Positions 27,504-34,656 of a stretch of 34,656 nucleotides of DNA are shown here, piece after piece. The notes below the pieces were generated by a model. It saw nothing but the letters and a program-made list of their open reading frames with translations. It ran no database searches and was not told the origin of the DNA. Position numbers and translations under genes: made by a program. How positions within the stretch are numbered: the stretch's first letter is position 1; each line of letters opens with the position of its first letter. The DNA lies in assembly GCA_003254885.1 (NCBI GenBank), contig QANT01003628.1, positions 1-34,656 on the forward strand, read 5' to 3'. Source of the stretch: Purshia tridentata. Lineage: Eukaryota > Streptophyta > Magnoliopsida > Rosales > Rosaceae.

Positions 27504-28926
27504 TCAACCTGAAGTTGGAGTGTCACATTCTTCAGAATTCGAAGGCTGCAAAGCGCGAATTCTAACATCATATTTTCTGCATTTGGAAGCTTCTCGGCCT
27601 GAGGATGAATCTGTTGCATCCAATACAAGTGGGTATAATGAAGTATAATCATCATAAGCATTTCCTATATGGTTCCCACACTTGCGACAAAGAAGTTTAG
27701 TTCTTCGGCTGAACAAACCCCAAGAACGCTTGGAGAAATGGGGTTTACATTGAAGTTCATCAACCTGCGTAAATCTGCTCTCATCAATATGAAAGAACGA
27801 TATGATCCCGCGCTTTATAGACTTTCCATACTTACGAGAGCCAATGCTAGTGGTGTTTCGGTTGTTGGAGCTTAGGTTTAGTTCATAGCCACAAGAGCCG
27901 CAGCTGCATGAAAAAGAACTATGTAATATGATCCAAAACAAACACAACCAAATTGGAAAATGACCCATAGAGTTATTAGAGTAGAAGATGATTCAAATGC
28001 TTATGTTCCTGTAATTTTAAACATTTACAACAAAATTGTGTTACTCTTAGAAGTTGAATCATTTTATTTTGTTATGAACAACAAGGTGTTAAAGGTTAGA
28101 GTCCTTTTTTTTGTTTTTGGTGCAAAGGAGGCCAAGGCATGAGAGGTAAGTGATCTGGACACTAGATTATGTAGTGAATCTAATGATAAATGTTTGCATC
28201 CCTTTCTTTCCTACAAGATACTGATGGCGACATTAATATGTAAATTGGTAATCTTAAGCAAGTCTTGTTTATGTAGCAACAACTGCAAGAAAGTCCAGTT
28301 TTGTACAATATATGGGAAGTTTCAGGGGAGGTTTCTGATATTTTCCTTTTTCTTCCAATTAACAACATTTTTGGTTTTTTTTTTTTAAATTTATTTAGTT
28401 CAGGACCCTTTTCATAGATCTTGTTAAAAGGCTTCATTGATATTCATATAATCCTAAACTAAAGGGTTGCTGGGCCATACCAATTTTGATATTGAATTGT
28501 ACACCAACAAACACAAAATGATGCTATAAATGCTTTAGTTGCTGGGCCATACCAATTTTGATATTGAATTGTCCACCAACAAACACAAAATGATGCTATA
28601 AATGCTTTCATTAATTTGGTCTTCTTTTCTTATGATTAAGTACAATAACAATTGCCTGGCCAAAAAAAAAAAAGTAAAATAACAATTGAAGCCACACCCA
28701 GTCTACCCAGTCTACCCAGATATCAAAGATTCAATTTTTATTTTCACATTATCAATGAAAATTAAATAACTAATTAAACCCAATTTTATATAACGAAGAT
28801 TGATTTGAGAGAGAGAGAGAGAGAGATATGGAACCTGTAATTGACATCTGCGCGAGATGAAGAAGATAAGGAAGGATGGTAAGCTCCGTGGAGATAACTG
28901 TCTTTGAGAATCCTCGTCCTGTCCAT
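27504..28926 (-). CDS. At4g08330-like Cys-pair (zinc-ribbon-like) protein
   Basis: Two exons, 28835-28926 and 27504-27903, join in phase 2 (AATTACAG|GTTCC, CATGCAG|CTGCGG) to 163 aa, MDRTRILKDS...CDTPTSG. C32-x2-C35 (CGSCGYELNL) and C103-x2-C106 (LLCRKCGNHIG) form two knuckles of a probable zinc-binding domain. Between them is SIKRGIISFFHIDESRFTQVDEL, and the domain ends with DVRIRALQPS. This matches, from memory, the uncharacterised Arabidopsis protein At4g08330, annotated as chloroplastic with about the same length. Biochemical function is unknown. The frame is open upstream of the chosen ATG as far as 29328, so a longer N-terminus cannot be excluded. That extension is Ser/Pro-rich, unlike the domain, and more likely leader sequence. 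Confidence 0.87.
28466..28609. repeat. 72-bp tandem duplication in intron
   Basis: Two adjacent copies (28466-28537 and 28538-28609) starting GTTGCTGGGCCATACC. They differ at one internal base (GTAC vs GTCC) and at the final base, so the duplication is recent. Confidence 0.93.
28807..28826. repeat. (GA)n microsatellite beside splice donor
   Basis: Ten GA units in the intron of the At4g08330-like gene, starting about 8 bases from its first donor (- strand). Confidence 0.85.
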
Positions 28927-30305
28927 TCCAGACGATGCTGAAATCAACGGCTCCGATGGCGGTGGCTGTGACGGTGAAGGTGACAGAAATATTTGAAAAC
29001 GAAGACTATTTTTGAGATTGCAGTTTGCGTCACAGCCACAGAGAGAGACAGACGGAGGTGGATAAGTGGTTGGTGACAAACGTGTCCCGCCTGGTTCGGG
29101 TGAGCTTAACCGCCAACAATGAGCAGCAATCACAGTTGAACTGGATCCGATCCGAGACGACGTAGTTTCAGAGCCAATAAAGTATCGAGAAAGAAGAAGA
29201 ATCTGAATTCCAGAGCAGATAGATAGAGATAGACTACACAGTGGGCATGTCGACCACGCTCCCTTGCGTGGCCTTTGCTTCTCTCTCCATGAATTCCGTT
29301 TGTGCTGACGTGGACTCAACGACAACAAGGATGTTCTAATTTAATTTTTTTATTTTAAAATATTATTAAAAATCTGAAGTAATAATATTGTTATTAAAGA
29401 ACAAAAATGATTATAATTATAATGGCTTTTTACCAGATTATCAAATAGTTTTGTTTTGTGTAGGTATCCTTGTTTAAGTTTTGGTGATGTTGATTTGTTG
29501 TGTTTGTTTTTCCTATCATGACTTTTGTAAAGCTTGGATTACTAATGAATAATGATAACCAACTGCACAGCTTGCATTGATAATGAATTTACCTTTTTTT
29601 TATTAAAATTCCAAATTTTACAATCTATCCCAAATCTGAAGATAAATCTAGATCTAAAAGTGTGACTCTTTAAGACTCGTGGAAAACTTTGGTTTTTAGC
29701 CACCGGTCACCGGCTTTAAAAAAATGTCTACAACATGACCGATGTACCATGTTGTCAAAATTTTCGCAATACTTACTTTATTTGGTTATCCCTCTATGTC
29801 CTACTAAGAAACTAGCTTGTCTAAGCCCTTTAGGTAAATCTTGTAATGGTAGAGTAGAAAACACTGGCTCATTTCTTCAATTTGGTTAACAAAGGAACCG
29901 CCAGTCCAACTTTGACTTTGAATATGGAAGTAAAATCACAAATGTTTAATTGTTTTGAATTACTTCAAATTTTTTCATTCTTTTTCTTTTTTAACCGTAG
30001 GAAGTAACATGATTACAAACAAGAAGAATCTTAAGAGATAGTAATGCAAGGAATCTCTTGTTAAAGAGAAGACTCCAGCACACCTTGCCTTTTGAGATGG
30101 CCAAAAACAGTACCCTTTATAAAAGAAAGACCACCTTTCCAAGCTAGCCTGCATTGCACTATGTTGCTATAGGCTAAACTTCCACATGATTAGGGGAAAA
30201 AAAATAGAAGACTAAATAAAAATTAGAGGAAGAAAGGGAAAGAGAGTATTATCTCATACATTGTGATTAAAATAAGCTTCTTGTGAGCACAATTACAAGC
30301 TTGTT
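28927..30305. other. Spacer with leader/promoter of At4g08330-like gene
   Basis: About 28927-29330 is less AT-rich and likely holds the 5' leader and promoter of the - strand gene. The rest, 29330-30305, is AT-rich spacer plus the PsbS 3' flank. No gene recognised. Confidence 0.5.
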
Positions 30306-32046
30306 CTAGTCTTCTTCTTCATCTGTAACAAATTTACCAGTCCCAGGATTCAATGCAGCAATGAAGAAGAAGACAACATTGAGCAATACAAGGGGTTCAA
30401 TTTCATTGATGGGGACTCCAGTCTCAATGTTTAACTGGGCTAGAGCTCCCTTCCCTGTGATGATTTCTCCAATTAGAGAGAATGCAAATCCCAACTGAGC
30501 CAATCTTCCTACAAATAGCTCATTTGCCTTTGTGAACCCAAAGAGAGGACCTATTCAAGACACCAAAAACTCATTAGAATTATCCATGTCATGTCACATA
30601 ACACAAATAAGGTTACCAATTATTTTGTAGGACAATGTTCTCAAACTTTCAATCTGAATCATTGATCAAATAGGTACTACTTAAATATGTGATTCAAATT
30701 GACAGTCTGACAAATATAATATAATATATTGCAAGAGAATATTACAAATTAAGTGTAAATTAGTTAGTTACCTCCTTCCTTGAGACCTAAGGCTGACCTA
30801 AATCCTTTGCCTGGAGGGATCACTGCCCGTTCAATTCCGGCAGGAGGTTCATCGACAAAGCTACCACGATCACCAAGAGCTCCTATGGCTCCAAGTAGGG
30901 TGAAAAGGATGAAGAAGAGAAGAAGAGGTTCAGCTTCATAAATGGGAACTCCAGTTTCCAAATTCAATTGTGCAAGAATTCCTTTTCCTGTAATTGCTTC
31001 TCCCAACAAGGATGCCTGAAATGTTTGCACAAAAAGGCTCATAACAGAAAAAATAAAAAATAAAAAAATGAAATATTTCATGCTTCACTTCTCATTCCAC
31101 GAGTACCATCCATTATTTTAGGTAATGTTATAATTGGACTGACTTTTCAAGTGCATGGTACTAGTTAAAGTTTATACCTAATCCCTCTCTCTATTATCAA
31201 GCATATGCCTACCCACTTAAAGTGGAATTTGATAACAAACTTGGTTTTAGTTGGACCTTATCTCAAGCTTTTGGCTGGCTAGTCATGCCAAGGCCCTTAG
31301 GGGGACCAAAATGTTCATTTTCTTAGGAAACCAATACAAGCAGCCTAACATCACCTAAGGTAGTTTTCATATATTGTTTATAAATTGAACTAATTGACAC
31401 AACTTCTTTCTCATTCAGCTTATATATAATACATCTAATTAGACTAGTCTCGTAAGTTTTAAGCAATTAATAAATGGAAGGTGTATCAAAAAGACACATA
31501 ATATGTAAATGTTTTTATGTTTGTTCATGCATAAGTGAGTAAGATTACATTGAACAAATTAAAATAAAGAGAGCAAGAAGAAGAAGATTATCTTACAGCA
31601 AATCCAATCATGGCAACCCGACCCACAAAGAGCTCATTCTGCTTTGTGAAGCCAATGCCTCCAGAGGTGCCAAAGATACCATCTTCTTTCTTTGGCTTTG
31701 GGGGTGGGGCCTGTTCAATTGGTAACAACACAAAATGGAAACCAAATCAAACACATGAATATAAATCATATGTGTTTTGGCTACAAAGACAAAGAAAGAA
31801 ATGAAAGTTAACCTTAGTAGGGGCTTTGGTTTTAGACTTGAAGAGAGCAACCACAGTTGAAATTGCAGGGGATGATGATGATGTGAAAGAAGAGGATGAT
31901 GATGAAGGGAGTGGTCTGAACACAAGCTGAGAGAATGGCTTGGGCCTAAGTCTTTGAACTTGTAATTGGAGTAAAGGGTCTGACTTCAAATCCACCACAT
32001 GGCTTGTAGATACACTGCTAGACATGAGCAGCATTGTTTGAGCCAT
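30306..32046 (-). CDS. PSBS: Photosystem II 22 kDa protein PsbS
   Basis: Thylakoid membrane pH sensor that triggers energy-dependent quenching (qE) in photosystem II antennae. Four exons on the - strand, 31813-32046, 31597-31710, 30772-31015 and 30306-30550, all GT-AG, give 278 aa including a Ser-rich chloroplast transit peptide of roughly 60-65 residues. The mature part is an internal duplication: FTKQNELFVGRVAMIGFAASLLGEAITGKG and FTKANELFVGRLAQLGFAFSLIGEIITGKG, each followed by an AQLN(L/I)ETGVPI loop and a second membrane helix, four helices in all. The lumen-facing glutamates corresponding to Arabidopsis E122 and E226 are kept as E136 and E240 of the precursor, 104 residues apart as expected. 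The C-terminus is acidic (TDEEED). Intact and highly conserved. Confidence 0.97.
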
Positions 32047-32266
32047 GGTTTTTTTTCTCTCTTGGGTTTTAATTGATTGTGAAGAAGATTATAGTATCTA
32101 TTCTCACAATGCTTTTTTTTAAGGAGTGAGCTAGCAAGAGGTGTGTGTGAGAGTAGAGGACTATACAATCAGATTCCTGAGAGATGTGGATATGGTGTGT
32201 GAGTAATTGATGGGCAATTAGAGTGCCCACGTCTTTGTGTACTTTGTGATGTCGAAGATAATGTCT

Positions 32267-32276
32267 CAATATATAG
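32267..32276 (-). promoter_or_regulatory. Putative PsbS TATA box
   Basis: CTATATATTG on the - strand, about 220 bp upstream of the ATG at 32046. The leader implied is somewhat long, so the assignment is tentative. Confidence 0.45.
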
Positions 32277-34035
32277 CACACAAACAGACACATGTAATGT
32301 TTTGACTGGTTAAGACCTATCTGTTTTCAAGAGTTTCATAACTGTAACAACACAGCATATATAACAACAGAATATTCAATGTAATTGTTGCATAGTGTAG
32401 CAGCTAATTAATGTAATCTCAGTATCCATTATGTGTTTCATGCGCCCAAACATAATTTTGAATTCCATCTATATGTGATCTTAGACTACCGAATCATACC
32501 AATCACTATAAAAAAAATTCAATAATCACAGTTAATTTGTAGGAACTTATAATTCTAGTTATAAATTACTTTTAACTTCATAATCACGACAAAAGTTCCA
32601 TTCTTACTCTTAATCTTCATATTCAGAGTAAATCAATTGAGCCAAGTGCCTCTCAGCACTAGGCTGCTCCTTTCTTAAACACAAGCCAAGTTAGGCTGCC
32701 TCACTATGCAAGCAATGAATCTGTGACCCAGATATTTAATTTTTATTTTTTTGGGTCTGAATCTGTGACCAAGGTTCATATGGGATACTGACAAAAACAC
32801 ATTTCTTTACTTGCAACTCTCTCTTCGGGTCTCAATCAGGCCGCTCTGTTAGAGTGAGTGATCTACACGTGTTGGAGTGTTGGACATGTGAACCACACAT
32901 TGCAATTCCTGCAAAAATACAAGTTGGGTACAAAAGGGTATCTAAAGAGGACATATAATGTTTGAACACATCAACGAACATGCATGGTGGATCTGGATAT
33001 TTGAAGCTTTTCGTTGGCACAGTTTGAACCATAGTAATATATCTTTGCCAATTTAATATTCCTAATAAACTTGTTTTCAAAATCAATATTCATATCAGGT
33101 AACATTTTGTGAACACTTTGTACATTTGTACAAAAGATCGTTTCCAATTTTCCATGGTATAAAAGCATCTGCCTCGGATGATGCCCAGGTTCCTACCCAG
33201 TGGGCTTGGGCCCCAACAATAAAACGTTGACCACCGCAAGGACCCATCTATTATTGGTTTTGGTTTTATTTCATCTCAACAAGCCCAAATTTGTTAAGGA
33301 ATGTGATCTGAAGAGGTTGCCAACCACTATAAAAGGTCCAGTTTAGGAAAGATGAATAATTTTTGTTTGTAACTATAACAACGCCATGTAATGTTACATA
33401 CTAATTCAATGCATGTATTATAATATAAGTGGATGACAAGTTTATACCCTTTTAGGATATAAGGTATAGTATTAATAAATATATATTTGTTACACATAGG
33501 TGGATTAGTAATACTATATTACTATGTGATGCAATTACGATTGCATTGAAAATTGCCACAGAGAGAGAATACGGTGGGGGGAATTAGAGTAGTTTCAAAT
33601 TGGATGAGACATTTAGAATAGAAGTGCAAAGGGACAGTCTGTTAAAGACCAACCCAAGTTGACCTAGCTTTTGCCAAGCATAGCTTAAACATAGAAGTGT
33701 CAAATGGGCCGAGCCAGCATGAACACGGCACGCTCTACTCAAGAGGTTTCAATGCTCGTTCTAGCAAAATGAGCATTCGGACTTCAAATATCCGACAAAA
33801 GGAATGAATAGAATGTTGTAAAATATTCTCTATAAACCAATTTGAAATAAGCAGGTAAAAGAACAACCTATTTAATATAAAATTTGAAAGCTTTAACTCT
33901 CTTCTCTTTCATTTCTATGCAGTAGTTAAATCCTTCTCTTTTTTCTTATCTTCTATATAATGTAATAAAGAGAACAATCGTTGTCATTTAATTTCTCTTA
34001 TAAACATGAGGTATATGAGCATAGGCAAATATGTC
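32277..34035. other. PsbS upstream and gene-free spacer
   Basis: AT-rich, with no supported gene. Around 33160-33235 a stretch with GGTATAAAAGC and, 30 bases later, AGGTTCCTACCC resembles degenerate pol III A and B boxes and may be a SINE remnant, but no target duplication was found. Confidence 0.4.
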
Positions 34036-34150
34036 AACTTTGAGTGAGGGCTTGTAATCTAATGGTTTAGAGCATTTACTCCTACATCTAAGGCCAAAAT
34101 TTGAATCCTTCCTAGTTTCTCCTCCTTTGCAATAAAAAATGAAGTTTGAG
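34036..34150 (+). mobile_element. SINE-like element, tRNA-derived
   Basis: TAATCTAATGGTTTAGAGC resembles a tRNA A box, and AAATTTGAATCC about 40 bases later resembles a B box. A short A-rich tail (CAATAAAAAATG) follows. A 9-bp direct repeat with one mismatch, AACTTTGAG at 34036-34044 and AAGTTTGAG at 34142-34150, could be the target duplication. Short and degenerate, so moderate confidence. Confidence 0.5.
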
Positions 34151-34189
34151 CTATTGGATTGCCAATCACCTATTTTATTTGATTTTNTA

Positions 34190-34575
34190 AAATATATAAT
34201 GTCTCTTTTACCCTTCTGACGCTCTGACGCGCGCGCTGACGAGTTCTGACGTGCGCACTGACGCACACTGACATGGACTGACGCACGCCCAGTGTAACTG
34301 TATTTTATAAACAGTTACATCTTCACAAAAAACAGTTACACCTTCACTAGAAAAACAGTTTCAGTTTCAATGTAACTGTATTTATCTGACTTCATGCAGA
34401 TAAAGCAGCTACAAAAGCTATGCTTGTCAATCGAATAGGTGATTTTGGATTAGCTCCTGGGATTTCGGGCCGTTTTACTCTAAAACAGTTACACTGAAAC
34501 TGAATATCAAAACTACATACATTCACTAACACAATCACACACATACATTCAGTTTCACTAATACAACAAGCCATT
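34190..34575. mobile_element. Relative of the 11.7-kb MULE-like element
   Basis: TATAATGTCTC...CCCTTCTGACGC is followed by an array of CTGACG-type units (about 34215-34285) and CAGTTACAC(C)TTCACT repeats. These are the same ordered motifs as in 11800-12140. The outer CTCCCAAAACCCC block of the first element was not found here, and no target duplication was identified, so the ends are uncertain and the copy may be partial or run past the window. An ambiguous base (N) at 34187 lies at the left edge. The centre holds a nad5-derived fragment (34381-34482). Confidence 0.6.
34381..34482 (+). pseudogene. nad5: Mitochondrial nad5 fragment (NUMT) inside repeat
   Basis: In one frame the 102 bp encode, after a stop, [12 protein letters not shown] then [19 protein letters not shown]. 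This matches plant mitochondrial NADH dehydrogenase subunit 5 at about residues 155-188, as recalled ([20 protein letters not shown]). Differences include a CGA to TGA stop, CAG to CAT and Val to Ile. The codons TCG (Ser) and CGT (Arg) near the end correspond to positions where edited transcripts give Leu and Cys, so the genomic unedited bases are kept. The fragment lies between inverted arms at 34356-34380 and 34484-34504. It is non-functional. Confidence 0.87.
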
Positions 34576-34656
34576 AATTACAATTACACGCACACTAATT
34601 AAGACCATCTCACGTTGACTGATTAAGCCAAGGACAACCCACCAGCATGGTATTTA

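Noticed and set aside
28927..29328. N-terminal extension of the At4g08330-like protein in the same open frame
   Set aside because: Ser/Pro-rich and unlike the domain; the 163-aa product from 28926 fits the remembered family length. Kept only as an alternative start.
33160..33235. tRNA gene or SINE (GGTATAAAAGC ... AGGTTCCTACCC)
   Set aside because: No cloverleaf could be drawn, the boxes are degenerate and no target duplication was found.
34045..34110. Functional tRNA gene
   Set aside because: A and B boxes are recognisable but degenerate, and the acceptor arms do not pair; a SINE-like origin fits better.
34381..34482. Mitochondrial contamination or misassembly as the source of the nad5 match
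   Set aside because: Only about 102 bp match, with a stop codon and substitutions, embedded in nuclear repeat arms on both sides; contamination would give a long exact match. Long reads could still overturn this.

Overview
This is plant nuclear DNA. Its genes have many AT-rich GT-AG introns, the encoded proteins are plant-specific (PsbS, PMI1, a LACS8/9-type acyl-CoA synthetase, ENOD8-like GDSL lipases), and the intergenic DNA carries SINE-like and DNA-transposon remnants. Protein similarity recalled from memory points to a eudicot. The family cannot be fixed from sequence alone; a rosid is only a guess. There is one ambiguous base (N at 34187).

Layout. The left third is transcribed on the + strand. 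It holds the 3' part of an SGT-type TPR co-chaperone gene (277-2712, N-terminal exons off the window), a complete 11-coding-exon LACS9-like gene (4985-10424, 695 aa) and a two-exon gene for a small Cys/His protein with a polyhistidine run (13476-15558, 209 aa). From about 16.9 kb to 32 kb every gene is on the - strand: single-exon PMI1 (16931-19615, 894 aa), a head-to-tail tandem pair of GDSL esterase/lipase genes (20737-23411 intact, 393 aa; 24117-26651 broken by two frameshifts), an At4g08330-like zinc-ribbon-like protein (27504-28926, 163 aa) and PsbS (30306-32046, 278 aa). The last 2.4 kb has no gene and is rich in repeats.

Mobile DNA. A hAT-like element with an 8-bp target duplication (one mismatch) lies at 3246-3914. 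A non-autonomous Mutator-like element with degenerate long TIRs and a perfect 9-bp target duplication lies at 11721-12525. A minus-strand SINE-like element with a perfect 14-bp target duplication lies at 16385-16493. A second SINE-like element lies at 34045-34141. Next to it is a relative of the 11.7-kb element that encloses about 102 bp of mitochondrial nad5 between inverted-repeat arms. That fragment still has the genomic (unedited) C at two codons normally changed by RNA editing, so it came from mitochondrial DNA and not from edited mRNA.

The genes do not form an operon-like unit. Several act in or near the chloroplast (PsbS in photoprotective quenching, PMI1 in chloroplast movement, LACS8/9-type enzymes in acyl-CoA supply), which is probably chance or old synteny. 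The observations most worth following are the nad5-carrying repeat, the freshly tandem-duplicated and decaying GDSL copy, a conserved GC-AG intron in the LACS gene, and a long compound microsatellite that directly abuts a weak splice donor in that gene.
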